Part shown: positions 1 through 11,672 of the stretch, piece by piece
Position numbering within the stretch: position 1 is the first letter of the stretch
Layout of the letters: each line of letters opens with the position of its first letter
Assembly (NCBI RefSeq): GCF_000264785.1
Contig: NZ_AFJI01000052.1
Location: forward strand, 83,103-147,102
DNA: 64,000 nucleotides
Reading direction: 5' to 3'
Source: Edwardsiella ictaluri ATCC 33202
Lineage (GTDB): Bacteria; Pseudomonadota; Gammaproteobacteria; Enterobacterales; Enterobacteriaceae
The notes under the pieces: generated by a model
What the model saw: the letters and a program-made list of their open reading frames with translations, nothing else
The model's database searches: none
What the model was told of the DNA's origin: nothing
Position numbers and translations under genes: made by a program

Positions 1-283
1 AGCGCAATAATACGTACTTTTTATGTCAGTATAGGGAGCAGGGCAGGAGGATCGCTAGAGGGTTATCAGTATTTGTTCGATAGGAGTAGGCTATCGTTTA
101 TGGATGGTGGCACATTTTATTTTTATTCTCTTGGCGTGCTGCTCTGGACTTTACGCCGATGCTATCTTTATCGCCGCATGATGATAATGTTTATGGCCAT
201 CAGGCACTCGATGAGAGTGACGGCAGCGGGTTATCGCACCTGCTGCGTCATTTGGGCGCGGGATTGGCCCACTTGTGCTGGGG

Positions 284-520
284 TTACTGATCTAGGGGGG
301 AGCTGATGGCCTTAAACAGCGGGCATTCGGCGATACCGATGACACCGTTACTATCGTGGATCTGCGTCTGCGTTACCAGTGAGCGGGTGGTCAGATACTG
401 GCACTGAAGTCCCAGTCCCCCCAGGTTGTTACGACTGCTGATCAGAAATCCATAGCCGCTGAATAGCATGGCCAGATAGATGACGATCAACAGGATCAGG
501 GTAGTTTTTAGCAGATGCAT
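284..520 (-). CDS. yobH: YobH-like small membrane/secreted protein
   Basis: Encodes 78 residues. A hydrophobic segment at about residues 5-27 looks like a signal peptide or single membrane anchor. It is followed by the family-like core GLGLQCQYLT and a conserved-looking CPLF near the C-terminus. Length and pattern match enterobacterial YobH (about 79 aa), a protein of unknown function. In E. coli yobH lies by kdgR and mgrB, but neither is visible here. The two cysteines could form a disulfide if the protein is exported. Recognition rests on remembered family sequence, so the name is probable rather than certain. Confidence 0.7.
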   Translation of the reverse strand: MHLLKTTLILLIVIYLAMLFSGYGFLISSRNNLGGLGLQCQYLTTRSLVTQTQIHDSNGVIGIAECPLFKAISSPLDQ

Positions 521-739
521 GACAACTCCTTAGCCTTTAGACCGGCGCCGATCTGCGGCGCTAACGGGGCTTTGTTAATGAAATGGTCGCCCTCTATTAT
601 ATCCTGTGCCACAGTGGGACAATAAATCCTCACTACTTGAGCGGAGCGGCCATCATGAACGTTAAAACTATCGGCATCCTACGCGCGGCGGGCGGGAGAG
701 GATGCGTTAATCCATACCTCCACCCAATCGCATCCGGCC

Positions 740-1234
740 TCAGCGCGGCTGCAGCAGCGAAAGCAGGCGATCTGCCGCCGTATTGAAAGCCGAAAGTGAC
801 GTATCGTTAACGCCCTGCGGCGTGATCCCCTGCATCGCAGCACGCCATGTCGTGATAGTCTCCTTCAGCGCATCGCGCTGCGCCTGAGTATTGAGGGTGG
901 GATATACTGCCTGATACTGAGCATCAATAATCTGGCGTGACGCCTGTAAGATCTGCGTACTGCAGGCGCCGATACGATCGCGTTCAGGCAGTGAGCCGTT
1001 GCGAACCAACCATTGACCGGCGACGAAGTTTCGTGCCTGAGCATGCTGAGAGAGATGACGCATATTGACCACCAGATCCGCCCCCGTCTGTAGCGGGGGG
1101 AACGCTTGCGCCTGCGGCACATCGCATTGATAGTTGCTGCGCAGCGTCTGCGGCATGCTCTCTGTCGCCTGAGGTCCTGCACTACAACCGGCCAGCAGGC
1201 ACACAGCCAACAGTGAAAGATAGTGTTTCATCAT
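740..1234 (-). CDS. Putative lipoprotein of unknown function
   Basis: Encodes 164 aa. It begins with a lipoprotein signal peptide: MMKHY, then a hydrophobic run, then the lipobox LLAGC, so Cys16 should be lipidated. The mature part is mostly helical-looking, with Gln/Ala-rich stretches and a pair of cysteines (YQCDVP and GACSTQ) that could form a disulfide. A GAGGA ribosome site precedes the tandem ATGs at 1234/1231. I do not recognise a family. It is probably monocistronic: upstream lies a long noncoding region, and yobH is 220 bp downstream on the same strand. Confidence 0.7.
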   Translation of the reverse strand: MMKHYLSLLAVCLLAGCSAGPQATESMPQTLRSNYQCDVPQAQAFPPLQTGADLVVNMRHLSQHAQARNFVAGQWLVRNGSLPERDRIGACSTQILQASRQIIDAQYQAVYPTLNTQAQRDALKETITTWRAAMQGITPQGVNDTSLSAFNTAADRLLSLLQPR

Positions 1235-1445
1235 ATATTCCTCGCTAGGTAGGCCGCGATGATAGCAAGCGTACGCTACAACTCAATGTCTACGGTCAAA
1301 TTTCCCGACGCGATAGAAAAGCGGATCTTGCGCAAAGCACTCAGCCCGTGCGCGCAAAAAAAGAGATAGATCGGTGAGCTATATCACACTCGACTACTGA
1401 AGATTCCGCTATGTTTATATCATTCGAGGCAACGGAAGGAGTTAA

Positions 1446-1535
1446 ATGGGACATTTAATTACGTTCGTGACGACAGTGAGTTGCAGCACCCAACAGATCC
1501 TCGTCTTGGCTTGCCCGGAATGTGCCACTGAGTAA
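1446..1535 (+). CDS. Candidate 29-aa small protein (unannotated sORF)
   Basis: An ATG at 1446 is preceded at ideal distance by GGAAGGAG and opens a 29-codon frame ending in TAA. The product begins MGHLITF and carries three cysteines, two of them in a CPEC motif near the C-terminus. A strong intrinsic terminator follows at 1597-1624. A good Shine-Dalgarno site, a short frame and a terminator are what a real small-protein gene or dual-function RNA would show. I do not recognise the sequence and cannot test conservation. It could instead be part of a noncoding transcript. Confidence 0.4.
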   Translation: MGHLITFVTTVSCSTQQILVLACPECATE

Positions 1536-1596
1536 ACGGCGCGGGATTTCTGCCTCGCGGTGGTCATGCCCTTAAATATGTAGCACTCGATTATCT

Positions 1597-1624
1597 GAGG
1601 CCTCATCCGTGAGGCCTCTTTATT
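1597..1624 (+). terminator. Intrinsic terminator downstream of the small ORF
   Basis: GAGGCCTCA (1597-1605) pairs perfectly with TGAGGCCTC (1610-1618) around the tetraloop TCCG and is followed by TTTATTT. It reads as a plus-strand terminator. It implies a plus-strand transcript through the otherwise gene-poor stretch 1260-1600. Confidence 0.8.
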
Positions 1625-1794
1625 TCCCGGCTGTTATCTTACCCACGCTTCCCCAATGTTTTGATAGGCGATTTATCTTATGCGTGCGCCCCTCCTACCA
1701 ACTCTACAAATCCTTATCGGGTGCCACATGCTAATAACCTATCCCAGAAGGGATTGTCAGAATGTCGTAACTGATAATTTCTGAAGGCGAAAAT

Positions 1795-2295
1795 ATGACA
1801 GGCAGCAAATGGCGGATCAGCGATGAACTCTGGGAAACAATGGCACCGCGTATCCCTGAGCACAAAACCAGCCATCCACTCGATACGCACCGGAAACGCG
1901 TTGATAGCCGTGCCGCAATGGATGCTATCTTCTTCGTCCTCAGAACCGGATGCCAGTGGAACGCACTGAATGCCACAGGGATATATTCATCGAGCTCTGC
2001 GCACCGGCGCTTCCAGGAATGGAGAGAGGTAGGTGTTTGGCAGGACGGATTGCTGGTCTGTGAACGTCTGTACGGCATTGACTGGTCCTGGTTGTCGATG
2101 GACGGCTGTATGACCAAATCACTGTTGTCAGGAACCAAAAATAGGCCGCAATCCCACGGACAGAGGGAAACAAGGTGTAAAGCGCAGTCTGATGACAGAT
2201 GCCAACGGGCTTCCTTTGTCACTGGTTGTGGGGACAGTCCACATCATGGCCATCCCATGTCTCATCAGCGCCATCAGCCGACGCCTCCCTGATTT
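1795..2295 (+). pseudogene. Degenerate IS5-family transposase, first remnant
   Basis: The frame opens with MTGSKWRISDELWE and continues through a CQWNAL segment, then WLSMDGCMTKS around the catalytic Asp region. This is typical of IS5-family (IS1031/IS427-like) transposases. After about 2115 the family sequence continues in another frame (NPTDRGKQGVKRSLMTDANG, about 2147-2205), so the reading frame is broken or needs a frameshift. Similarity then stops near 2250, before the C-terminal DDE residues. Some IS427-group elements use programmed frameshifting, but the missing 3' half shows this copy is dead. The flanking inverted repeats could not be located. Confidence 0.8.
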
Positions 2296-2309
2296 TCCGG
2301 TGGGTCAGG

Positions 2310-2770
2310 TTAACAGGTTAAGCAGTCCCGGCAATACCTGCACACTGCTGTAGCGCAGAGCGATAAACCGGTACAGATAATCTCATGCGTTGCACGATCT
2401 GCGGCCAGATGAAGCCTGCGCCACATCCTGCGCCTATCAGCACCATGCTGCCGGACTTTCCATAAGACCTTCAGACCGGTAGCATCGATGACCCGATGTG
2501 AGATTTCACCACGGGTGGTGTTGTAAAACTGATGTGAACCGCCTTGGTACGCTGACTGATACCGCTGTAGTCTGGGCAGCACAGCAGCAGAGCCATCAGC
2601 GTACAAATTGAGTCAACCGGGCTGGGCAAATACCGGCGAGAAAGATGGAACACGCGCTTCATCATCAGGAGCGTGGTGATAGCCATATCGGTCTCATGAC
2701 GCGGTCGACCACGACCTGCAGGCTGTGCACTGTCAGTCCATACTACCGGGTTGCGGTCTACCTGAAAGAG
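2310..2770 (-). pseudogene. Degenerate IS5/IS903-like transposase, second remnant
   Basis: On the minus strand one frame gives GRPRHETDMAITTLLMMKRV and later CPDYSGISQR. A second frame continues with TRGEISHRVIDATGLKV, then WKVRQHGADRRRMWRRLHLA and ATHEIICTGLSL. Together these are the N-terminal half of an IS903-type IS5-superfamily transposase. The pieces lie in two frames, a few residues are missing after GLKV, and the C-terminal half is absent. It abuts the first transposase remnant tail to tail, which suggests two elements collapsed by deletion. Confidence 0.8.
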
Positions 2771-2771
2771 G

Positions 2772-2949
2772 GTGGCAGGACTACGATCTGATGGGCGGGA
2801 CTCAGGAGCCGGTACTGCACGATATTCTGGATCAATACGAAAAGCACATTCACTTTTTGCACCGCGACCCGCGGCAAGCGCGTGCCGGAGTAGCACAATC
2901 CCTTTCGCTGCCGGGATTGCGGTTGGCAATTGCGGCTGCTGGGGGGTAA
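2772..2949 (+). pseudogene. Possible 3' fragment of an older gene next to the IS scar
   Basis: A plus-strand frame ends in TAA at 2949 and reads HDILDQYEKHIHFL and then SLSLPGLRLAIAAAGG. This is more protein-like than random shadow sequence, and it starts where the IS903-like similarity ends. It may be the C-terminal remnant of a gene interrupted by the insertion sequences upstream of thrS. I do not recognise it and no start is preserved, so this is tentative. Confidence 0.25.
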
Positions 2950-3078
2950 TATTGCGCGGCGCGGTGTTAGTCCGCTGTGTTATCCGCAGAGTCGTTGATG
3001 GCGCAGCGTACGCGTCTTGCTAAGTAGAGCAGGAACGCACCGGCAATCCCTGAAACTCAACAAAACTTTTTTCTATAT

Positions 3079-3099
3079 GTGACCTGTCGTGTGGGTCAC
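3079..3099 (+). promoter_or_regulatory. thrS mRNA operator hairpin (tRNA-Thr anticodon-like arm)
   Basis: GTGACC (3079-3084) pairs with GGTCAC (3094-3099) around a nine-base loop TGTCGTGTG containing CGT. It lies just before the AAGGA ribosome site of thrS. In E. coli, domain 2 of the thrS operator is a hairpin here whose CGU imitates the tRNA-Thr anticodon. ThrRS binds it and blocks ribosome loading. Position and loop match, so autogenous translational repression is likely conserved. Confidence 0.8.
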
Positions 3100-3120
3100 C
3101 ACTGTAGATAAGGAATTCAA

Positions 3121-5049
3121 ATGCCTGTTATTACGCTTCCTGACGGCAGTCAGCGTCATTTCGACCATCCCGTATCTGTCATGGACATCGCCCGCGATAT
3201 CGGCCCGGGTCTGGCAAAAGCCTGTATCGCCGGTCGCGTCAACGGTGAGCTGGTCGACGCCTGCGATTTAATCGATGCCGACGCAACGGTCGCCATCATT
3301 ACCGCCAAGGATCAGGAAGGGGTAGACATTCTGCGTCACTCCTGTGCCCATCTGCTGGGGCATGCCATCAAGCAGCTGTGGCCACAAACCAAAATGGCCA
3401 TCGGCCCGGTAATCGACAACGGCTTCTACTATGATGTCGATTTGGATCACACGCTGACCCAGGAAGATCTCGAGCGCCTGGATAAGCGTATGCATGAGCT
3501 GGCGGAAAAAGACTACGACGTCATCAAGAAAAAAGTCAGCTGGCAAGAGGCACGTGACGCTTTTGTCGCGCGCGATGAGCTGTACAAAGTGGCGATCCTC
3601 GACGAGAACATCAGTCACGACGATCGCCCCGGCCTGTACCATCATGAAGAGTATCTCGACATGTGTCGTGGTCCGCACGTGCCGAATATGCGCTTCTGTC
3701 ACCACTTCAAGCTGCAGAAGTCTTCCGGCGCCTACTGGCGCGGCGACAGCGATAATAAGATGCTGCAGCGCATCTATGGTACCGCTTGGGCAGACAAGAA
3801 GCAGCTGAACGCCTATCTGCAGCGTCTGGAAGAGGCGGCCAAGCGTGACCATCGCAAGATCGGTAAACAGCTCGACCTGTACCATATGCAGGAAGAAGCG
3901 CCGGGCATGGTGTTCTGGCACAATGACGGCTGGACTATCTTCCGCGAGCTGGAAGCGTTTGTTCGCATGAAGCTGAAAGAGTACCAGTACCAGGAGGTGA
4001 AGGGTCCGTTTATGATGGACCGCGTGCTGTGGGAGAAAACCGGCCACTGGGAAAACTACAAGGATGCCATGTTCACCACCTCATCAGAGAACCGTGAATA
4101 CTGCATCAAGCCGATGAACTGCCCGGGCCACGTGCAGATCTTCAACCAGGGGCTGAAGTCCTACCGCGATCTGCCGCTGCGCATGGCCGAGTTTGGCAGC
4201 TGCCACCGCAACGAGCCGTCGGGCTCCCTGCACGGCCTGATGCGCGTCCGTGGCTTTACCCAGGACGATGCGCACATTTTCTGTACCGAAGAGCAGATCC
4301 GCGACGAGGTCAACAGCTGCATTAAGATGGTGTACGACATGTACAGCACCTTCGGCTTTGAAAAAATCGTGGTGAAGCTGTCTACCCGTCCGGAGAAGCG
4401 TATCGGCAGCGATGAAATCTGGGATCGCGCGGAAGAGGACCTGGCCGCAGCGCTGCAGGAGAACGGGATTCCGTTTGAATATCAGCCGGGTGAGGGCGCC
4501 TTCTACGGACCGAAGATCGAGTTTACCCTGCATGATTGCTTGGATCGCGCTTGGCAGTGTGGTACCGTGCAGCTCGACTTCTCTCTTCCGGGTCGTCTGA
4601 GCGCCTCTTACGTTGGCGAAAACAACGAACGTGTGGTGCCGGTGATGATCCACCGGGCCATCCTGGGGTCCATGGAGCGTTTTATCGGCATTCTGACCGA
4701 AGAGTTTGCCGGCTTCTTCCCAACGTGGCTGGCGCCGGTACAGGCCGTAGTGATGAATATCACCGATTCTCAGGCTGAATATGTCGAAGAATTGAGCAAA
4801 AAACTGCAGGCCGCCGGTATTCGCGTAAAATCAGACTTGAGAAACGAGAAGATTGGCTTTAAAATTCGCGAACATACTTTACGTCGCGTCCCCTATATGC
4901 TGGTTTGCGGTGACAAAGAAGTCGAAGCCGGCAAAGTGGCAGTGCGTACACGCCGTGGTAAAGACCTGGGCGTAATGAGCATTGACGACGTAATCAAGAA
5001 GCTGCAGCAAGAGATTCGCAGCCGTAGTCTTCATCAGTTGGAGGAATAA
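3121..5049 (+). CDS. thrS: Threonyl-tRNA synthetase
   Basis: Charges tRNA-Thr with threonine in the cytosol. The 642 aa equal the E. coli length. In order: TGS domain (about 1-60), the second additional (editing) domain with its HxxxH-type Zn motif [10 protein letters not shown] near residues 70-80, the class II catalytic core (about 240-535) with [10 protein letters not shown], and the C-terminal anticodon-binding domain. The start follows AAGGA and the operator hairpin at 3079-3099. The stop lies three bases before the infC AUU start, so the thrS-infC-rpmI-rplT transcript is contiguous. Nothing unusual is seen in the protein. Confidence 0.98.
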   Translation: MPVITLPDGSQRHFDHPVSVMDIARDIGPGLAKACIAGRVNGELVDACDLIDADATVAIITAKDQEGVDILRHSCAHLLGHAIKQLWPQTKMAIGPVIDNGFYYDVDLDHTLTQEDLERLDKRMHELAEKDYDVIKKKVSWQEARDAFVARDELYKVAILDENISHDDRPGLYHHEEYLDMCRGPHVPNMRFCHHFKLQKSSGAYWRGDSDNKMLQRIYGTAWADKKQLNAYLQRLEEAAKRDHRKIGKQLDLYHMQEEAPGMVFWHNDGWTIFRELEAFVRMKLKEYQYQEVKGPFMMDRVLWEKTGHWENYKDAMFTTSSENREYCIKPMNCPGHVQIFNQGLKSYRDLPLRMAEFGSCHRNEPSGSLHGLMRVRGFTQDDAHIFCTEEQIRDEVNSCIKMVYDMYSTFGFEKIVVKLSTRPEKRIGSDEIWDRAEEDLAAALQENGIPFEYQPGEGAFYGPKIEFTLHDCLDRAWQCGTVQLDFSLPGRLSASYVGENNERVVPVMIHRAILGSMERFIGILTEEFAGFFPTWLAPVQAVVMNITDSQAEYVEELSKKLQAAGIRVKSDLRNEKIGFKIREHTLRRVPYMLVCGDKEVEAGKVAVRTRRGKDLGVMSIDDVIKKLQQEIRSRSLHQLEE

Positions 5050-5595
<546 letters not shown>

Positions 5596-5611
5596 GGCTA
5601 TCAAGTAAGGG

Positions 5612-5641
5612 TTCTACGGTTCGGGTTTCCCGACCGTAGAA
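5612..5641 (+). promoter_or_regulatory. infC-rpmI leader hairpin (L20 autoregulation region)
   Basis: TTCTACGGT-T-CGGG (5612-5625) pairs with CCCGACCGTAGAA (5629-5641) through a long GC-rich stem with one bulge and loop TTT. In E. coli the infC-rpmI spacer folds into the L20-binding translational operator of rpmI-rplT, which includes a long-range pseudoknot. Location and stability suggest the same role. With no strong T-tract it is less likely to be a plain terminator. Confidence 0.65.
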
Positions 5642-5692
5642 TCGTTCGCCTAACTGATTCGTTGTAATTAACAATGCGAAGTGGAAATCGAA

Positions 5693-5890
5693 ATGCCTAA
5701 GATTAAAACTGTGCGTGGCGCGGCCAAGCGCTTTAAGAAAACCGCCGGTGGTGGTTTCAAGCGTAAACATGCTAACCTGCGTCATATTCTGACCAAAAAA
5801 TCTACCAAGCGTAAGCGTCACCTGCGTCCGAAGTCTCAGGTCTCCAAAGGCGATCTGGGTCTGGTTGTAGCGTGCCTGCCGTACGCATAA
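5693..5890 (+). CDS. rpmI: 50S ribosomal protein L35
   Basis: A 65-aa, very basic ribosomal protein beginning [14 protein letters not shown] and ending [10 protein letters not shown], near-identical to E. coli L35. An in-frame ATG four codons upstream (5681) exists, but the MPKIK start at 5693 matches the family. It lacks a strong Shine-Dalgarno site, consistent with translational control by L20 through the upstream leader. rplT follows 43 bp downstream. Confidence 0.96.
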   Translation: MPKIKTVRGAAKRFKKTAGGGFKRKHANLRHILTKKSTKRKRHLRPKSQVSKGDLGLVVACLPYA

Positions 5891-5915
5891 GTAACTTTTT
5901 TTGAATCAAGAATAA

Positions 5916-6290
<375 letters not shown>

Positions 6291-6298
6291 GTCAGATG

Positions 6299-6326
6299 AA
6301 AGAGGGAGCTTGCTCCCTCTTTTGCT
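6299..6326 (+). terminator. rplT terminator
   Basis: AAAGAGGGAG pairs with CTCCCTCTTT around the loop CTTG (6299-6322), followed by TTGCTTTTG. It closes the thrS-rplT transcription unit before the pheM leader. Confidence 0.85.
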
Positions 6327-6452
6327 TTTGCAGCTGGAGCATTGTTCACCAGAACTGTGCAGAGTGAGTGATAATTTATTGACATTCTCTGCGCTGGATC
6401 TTTCAATAGACAAAGATTTCAATACGTTATGAATGATCAAGGTAACGCAAGC

Positions 6453-6497
6453 ATGAATGCTGCTATTTTCCGTTTCTTTTTTTACTTTAGCGTCTGA
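6453..6497 (+). CDS. pheM: PheST leader peptide
   Basis: A 14-codon leader, MNAAIFRFFFYFSV then TGA, with five Phe codons among 14, nearly identical to E. coli PheM. Its translation senses charged tRNA-Phe: stalling at the Phe run favours the antiterminator and raises pheST expression. It is too short for normal gene callers. The Phe codons overlap the attenuator arm at 6462-6480. Confidence 0.93.
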   Translation: MNAAIFRFFFYFSV

Positions 6498-6570
6498 TCG
6501 CCGGAGGCTTTGCGCATAAGAAAAGAAACGGAAAATAGCGCCAAAAGCCTCCCTCGTGGAGGCTTTTTTT
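6462..6570 (+). promoter_or_regulatory. pheST transcription attenuator
   Basis: Mutually exclusive structures are visible. The segment 6462-6480 within pheM pairs over 19 bases with 6521-6539 (protector). GGAGGCTTT (6503-6511) can pair with AAAGCCTCC (6544-6552) as antiterminator. AAAAGCCTCC (6543-6552) pairs with GGAGGCTTTT (6558-6567), followed by a T-run, as the terminator. This is a textbook Phe-tRNA-responsive attenuator. Confidence 0.92.
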
Positions 6571-6620
6571 ATCGCCGCGCATTGACGCGGCGTGCGAAGC
6601 GGCGCGCCGTAATACGATGA

Positions 6621-7661
<1,041 letters not shown>

Positions 7662-7675
7662 GGCAGGATTAACAC

Positions 7676-10063
7676 ATGAAATTCAGTGAACTTTGGTTGC
7701 GCGAGTGGGTAAATCCTGCCATCAGCAGCGATGCATTGTCCGAACAAATTACCATGGCTGGCCTGGAAGTGGATGGCGTAGAGCCGGTTGCCGGCGCTTT
7801 CCATGGTGTGGTGGTCGGTGAGGTGGTCGAGTGCCATCAACATCCCAATGCCGATAAGCTACGGGTCACCAAGGTCAGCGTCGGCGGCGAGCGCTTGCTG
7901 GATATCGTCTGCGGTGCGCCGAACTGCCGTCAGGGACTGCGTGTGGCCGTTGCTACTATCGGAGCTGTTCTGCCGGGCGATTTCAAAATCAAAGCGGCTA
8001 AGCTGCGCGGCGAACCCTCCGAAGGGATGCTGTGCTCTTTCTCTGAGCTGGGTATCTGTGAGGATCACAGCGGTATCATCGAACTGCCGCAGGATGCGCC
8101 GATCGGCTGTGATCTGCGGGAGTATCTGCAGCTGAATGACAACGCGATCGAAATCAGTGTGACCCCTAACCGGGCCGATTGCCTCGGTATTCTGGGCGTT
8201 GCCCGCGATGTCGCGGTGCTTAACCGCCTGCCGCTGAATATGCCGCAAGCGGCGCCGGTAGCGGCCAGCATCGATGAGCGCTTCCCGATCGCCGTTGAGG
8301 CGCCAGAGGCCTGCCCGCGTTACCTTGGCCGCGTGGTGCGCGGCATCGACGTCGCGGCGAAGACGCCGTTGTGGATGAGTGAAAAGCTGCGTCGCTGCGG
8401 CATTCGATCCATCGATCCGGTGGTGGACGTGACCAATTACGTTCTGCTGGAGTTGGGGCAGCCGATGCACGCCTTCGATCTCAACCGCCTGCAGGGTGGG
8501 ATCGTGGTACGTATGGCCCGTGATGGGGAGACCCTGACGCTGCTGGATGGCAGCCAGGCGACGCTGGGTAGCGATACGCTGGTCATTGCCGACCATCAGC
8601 AGGCGCTGGCGTTGGGCGGCATTTTTGGCGGTGAACATTCCGGTGTTAACGCGGAAACCCGAGACGTGCTGCTGGAGTGCGCCTATTTTAACCCGCTGGC
8701 GATTACCGGCCGCGCCCGTCGCTATGGGTTGCACACCGACGCGTCGCATCGCTATGAGCGCGGCGTCGATCCGCAGCTGCAGCAGCGTGCCATGGAGCGC
8801 GCTACCGAGCTGCTGCTGGCGCTGTGCGGCGGCCAGGCCGGTCCGGTTATGGATGTGACCAACGATGCCTACCTACCGCAGCCGGCCAACATTGTGCTGC
8901 AGCGCAGCAAACTGGATCGTCTGATCGGCCATCATATCGATGATGTGCAGGTGCTGGATATTCTGCAGCGTCTGGGCTGCCAGGTAACGGCAGTGGATGG
9001 CGGATGGCAGGCTGTCGCGCCGAGCTGGCGTTTTGACATGGCCATTGAAGAGGATCTGATCGAAGAGGTGGCGCGTGTCTACGGTTATAACAATATTCCG
9101 GATGTGCCACTGCGTGCTGATCTGGTGATGACCGCACACCGTGAGGCGAATCTGCCCCTGAAGCGGGTCAAGACCCTGCTGGTCGATCGTGGCTACCAAG
9201 AGGCTATCACCTACAGCTTTGTCGATCCAAAAGTACAGGCGCTGTTGCACCCGCAGCAGCAGGCGCTGATCCTGCCAAACCCGATCTCCGTTGATATGTC
9301 CGCCATGCGCCTGTCGCTGTGGACCGGTCTGCTGGGCGCCGTGGTATATAACCAGAACCGCCAGCAGTCACGGGTGCGTCTGTTTGAAAGCGGCCTGCGC
9401 TTTGTTCCGGACGAGGGGGCGAATCTGGGGATCCGCCAGGACGTGATGCTGGCCGGGGTGATCGCCGGTCATCGCGACGAAGAGCACTGGGGCATCGAGC
9501 GCCAGGCCGTCGATTTCTACGATCTGAAGGGCGACCTGGAGGCGGTGCTGGAGCTGACCGGTAAACTGGACGCGGTGCAGTTCCGCGCCGAAGCCCACGA
9601 TGCCCTGCATCCGGGGCAGAGCGCCGCGCTGTATCTGCATGGCGAGCGAATTGGTTTCATTGGCGTGGTACATCCGGAGCTGGAGCGTAAGCTGGATCTC
9701 AACGGTCGTACAGTCGTGTTTGAGGTGTGCTGGAGTGCTCTGGCAGAGCGTCTGATTCCACAGGCGCGCGAGATCTCCCGCTATCCCGCGAACCGCCGTG
9801 ATATCGCGGTTGTGGTGGCTGAAAATGTGTCGGCGGAAGATGTTTTGGCTGAGTGTAAGAAAGTTGGCGCAAATCAGGTAGTTGGCGTAAACTTATTTGA
9901 CGTGTATTGTGGTAAGGGGGTTGCAGAGGGTCATAAGAGCCTCGCGATCAGTCTGGTGTTGCAGGATACCACGCGTACACTGGAAGAAGTGGAAATTGCC
10001 GCTACCGTCGCAAAATGCGTAGAGGCGTTAAAACAGCGATTCCAAGCATCCTTGAGGGATTGA
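7676..10063 (+). CDS. pheT: Phenylalanyl-tRNA synthetase beta subunit
   Basis: The 795-aa structural and editing subunit of PheRS. An EMAP/Trbp111-like tRNA-binding domain lies at about residues 40-150 ([12 protein letters not shown]). It is followed by the B3/B4 editing module, the B5 domain, a catalytic-like core and the C-terminal anticodon-binding domain. It is translated just downstream of pheS, and ihfA begins four bases after its stop, so pheMST-ihfA form one unit as in E. coli. Confidence 0.98.
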   Translation: MKFSELWLREWVNPAISSDALSEQITMAGLEVDGVEPVAGAFHGVVVGEVVECHQHPNADKLRVTKVSVGGERLLDIVCGAPNCRQGLRVAVATIGAVLPGDFKIKAAKLRGEPSEGMLCSFSELGICEDHSGIIELPQDAPIGCDLREYLQLNDNAIEISVTPNRADCLGILGVARDVAVLNRLPLNMPQAAPVAASIDERFPIAVEAPEACPRYLGRVVRGIDVAAKTPLWMSEKLRRCGIRSIDPVVDVTNYVLLELGQPMHAFDLNRLQGGIVVRMARDGETLTLLDGSQATLGSDTLVIADHQQALALGGIFGGEHSGVNAETRDVLLECAYFNPLAITGRARRYGLHTDASHRYERGVDPQLQQRAMERATELLLALCGGQAGPVMDVTNDAYLPQPANIVLQRSKLDRLIGHHIDDVQVLDILQRLGCQVTAVDGGWQAVAPSWRFDMAIEEDLIEEVARVYGYNNIPDVPLRADLVMTAHREANLPLKRVKTLLVDRGYQEAITYSFVDPKVQALLHPQQQALILPNPISVDMSAMRLSLWTGLLGAVVYNQNRQQSRVRLFESGLRFVPDEGANLGIRQDVMLAGVIAGHRDEEHWGIERQAVDFYDLKGDLEAVLELTGKLDAVQFRAEAHDALHPGQSAALYLHGERIGFIGVVHPELERKLDLNGRTVVFEVCWSALAERLIPQAREISRYPANRRDIAVVVAENVSAEDVLAECKKVGANQVVGVNLFDVYCGKGVAEGHKSLAISLVLQDTTRTLEEVEIAATVAKCVEALKQRFQASLRD

Positions 10064-10067
10064 ATCT

Positions 10068-10364
10068 ATGGCGCTTACAAAAGCTGAAATGTCTGAACAC
10101 CTGTTTGAAAAGCTTGGGCTGAGCAAACGGGACGCCAAAGACCTCGTCGAGCTGTTTTTCGAAGAGATACGCCGCGCGCTGGAAAATGGCGAGCAGGTCA
10201 AACTGTCCGGTTTCGGAAACTTTGATCTGCGCGACAAGAACCAGAGGCCGGGGCGCAACCCGAAAACCGGGGAAGATATCCCGATTACGGCGCGCCGTGT
10301 TGTGACATTTCGTCCGGGACAGAAGTTAAAGTGCCGGGTCGAAAACGCAACACCCAAGGATTAA
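10068..10364 (+). CDS. ihfA: Integration host factor alpha subunit
   Basis: A 98-aa HU-family DNA-bending protein starting [18 protein letters not shown]. It carries the beta-arm motif [12 protein letters not shown], including the intercalating Pro. It partners with IhfB to bend DNA for recombination, replication and sigma54 promoters. It sits four bases after pheT, as in E. coli where ihfA is co-transcribed with pheST and also has its own promoter within pheT. A terminator follows at 10381. Confidence 0.98.
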   Translation: MALTKAEMSEHLFEKLGLSKRDAKDLVELFFEEIRRALENGEQVKLSGFGNFDLRDKNQRPGRNPKTGEDIPITARRVVTFRPGQKLKCRVENATPKD

Positions 10365-10380
10365 TCAGGCAGACAGGACA

Positions 10381-10407
10381 AAAGGCCGCCCTTGGGTGGC
10401 CTTTTTC
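10381..10407 (+). terminator. ihfA terminator
   Basis: AAAGGCCGCCC pairs with GGGTGGCCTTT (one G-U) around a TT/GG turn, followed by TTC. It ends the pheMST-ihfA transcript and separates it from the small gene and btuC. Confidence 0.8.
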
Positions 10408-10453
10408 TTGTACTGTTCAGCGCTTTTACGGGCGAGAGACTGAGGCATTAACT

Positions 10454-10657
10454 ATGCAGGTAAACGATCGGGTCAGTGTCAAAACGGACGGCGGTCCGCG
10501 CCGGATCGGGCGCATTCTGGCGCTGGAGACCTTCAGCGAAGGCACCATGTATTTGGTCGCCCTGGATGACTATCCCCAGGGTATCTGGTTCTTTAATGAG
10601 GCCGGCTGTGCGCAGGGTATCTTTGTTGAGCCGTATGATGACGATGTGTCAGCCTGA
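10454..10657 (+). CDS. Small conserved-looking protein of unknown function
   Basis: A 67-aa product starting [14 protein letters not shown], with beta-rich patterning ([14 protein letters not shown]) that suggests a small SH3-like barrel. It ends in an acidic tail. Its stop lies inside the btuC start region, so the two are overlapped by about 14 bases and probably translationally coupled. It follows the ihfA terminator, so a promoter should lie in 10408-10453. I do not recognise a named family. Confidence 0.65.
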   Translation: MQVNDRVSVKTDGGPRRIGRILALETFSEGTMYLVALDDYPQGIWFFNEAGCAQGIFVEPYDDDVSA

Positions 10658-11672
10658 CGCAGTGCCCACCTTCAGCGGTCTGATCCAACGCCAGCGGCGG
10701 CGGGACCGTCGCTGCTTGACGTTGCTGGCACTGCTGCTGCTGGCGGCGCTAATGCTGGGGTTGAGCGCTGGTGATATCTGGCTGTGGCCAACGCAATGGT
10801 TCACCCCCGACGGGCAGTTGTTCGTCGGGCAGCTGCGTCTGCCACGGGTGCTGGCGGTGATGGCGGTCGGCGCGGCGCTGGCGGTTAGCGGGGCAGTGAT
10901 GCAGGCGTTGTTTGACAATACCCTGGCCGAGCCGGGGCTGCTGGGCGTCTCTAACGGTGCCGGCGTGGCCTTGGTGATCGCGGTGCTGCTGGGGCAGAAT
11001 TTGATGCCGATGTGGCTGCTCAGCGCGCTGGCCATCGTCGGCGCGTTGACTATTACCCTGTTGTTGATGCTGTTTGCCCGCCGTGGGCGGTTGAACAACG
11101 CCCGGCTGCTGCTGATCGGCGTCGCGCTGGGGATCGCCTGCAGCGCCGCCATGACCTGGGCGGTCTACTTTAGCAGCAGCCTGGATCTGCGCCAGCTGCT
11201 CTACTGGTTGATGGGCGGCTTCAGCGGCATCGACTGGCGTCAGGGGTGGCTGATGGGCGCGCTGCTGCCGGTGCTGCTGTGGCTGCTGACTCGTGGTGAT
11301 ATTCTGAATCTGATGGCGCTGGGGGAGCTGCCTGCCCGTCAGCTGGGGCTGGGCATGACCCACTGGCGTAGCCTGCTGGTGCTGGCTATCGGCTGGCTGG
11401 TCGGGGTGAGCGTCGCGCTGGCCGGTGTGATCGGCTTTGTCGGCCTGGTGGTGCCCCATATGCTGCGCCTGTGGGGCATCACCCAGCACAGAATGCTGCT
11501 TCCGGGCTGCGCGCTGGCGGGCGCCTCGATGCTGCTGCTGGCGGACGTCGTGGCGCGGATCGCACTGTTTTCTGCCGAGTTGCCGATCGGGGTGGTGACC
11601 TCATCAATTGGTGCACCGCTGTTTATCTGGATGCTACTGCGGCGCTCATCAGGGGGAATCAATGTACGATAA
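10644..11672 (+). CDS. btuC: Vitamin B12 ABC transporter permease BtuC
   Basis: Inner-membrane channel subunit of the BtuCD-F cobalamin importer (FecCD family). The 342 aa carry about ten membrane helices and the FecCD signature around [15 protein letters not shown] and [15 protein letters not shown]. The start at 10644 (MCQPDAV) is favoured. ATGs at 10635/10638 are also possible, and all overlap the preceding small gene. It overlaps btuD by 11 bases. btuE, which sits between btuC and btuD in E. coli, is absent. Confidence 0.95.
   Translation: MCQPDAVPTFSGLIQRQRRRDRRCLTLLALLLLAALMLGLSAGDIWLWPTQWFTPDGQLFVGQLRLPRVLAVMAVGAALAVSGAVMQALFDNTLAEPGLLGVSNGAGVALVIAVLLGQNLMPMWLLSALAIVGALTITLLLMLFARRGRLNNARLLLIGVALGIACSAAMTWAVYFSSSLDLRQLLYWLMGGFSGIDWRQGWLMGALLPVLLWLLTRGDILNLMALGELPARQLGLGMTHWRSLLVLAIGWLVGVSVALAGVIGFVGLVVPHMLRLWGITQHRMLLPGCALAGASMLLLADVVARIALFSAELPIGVVTSSIGAPLFIWMLLRRSSGGINVR

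Noticed and set aside
88..296. Stop-to-stop plus-strand frame at the left edge ending near 296, with an acidic stretch (HDDNVYGHQ).
   Set aside because: No start codon with ribosome site and no recognised homology; could be a decayed gene but not supportable.
73..306. 77-aa ORF at the left edge.
   Set aside because: No ribosome site, and composition (Arg/Cys/Trp-rich) looks like non-coding translation.
583..786. 67-aa ORF beginning MVALYYILCHSG between yobH and the lipoprotein gene.
   Set aside because: Overlaps the 3' end of the lipoprotein gene and has no convincing SD; low-complexity tail.
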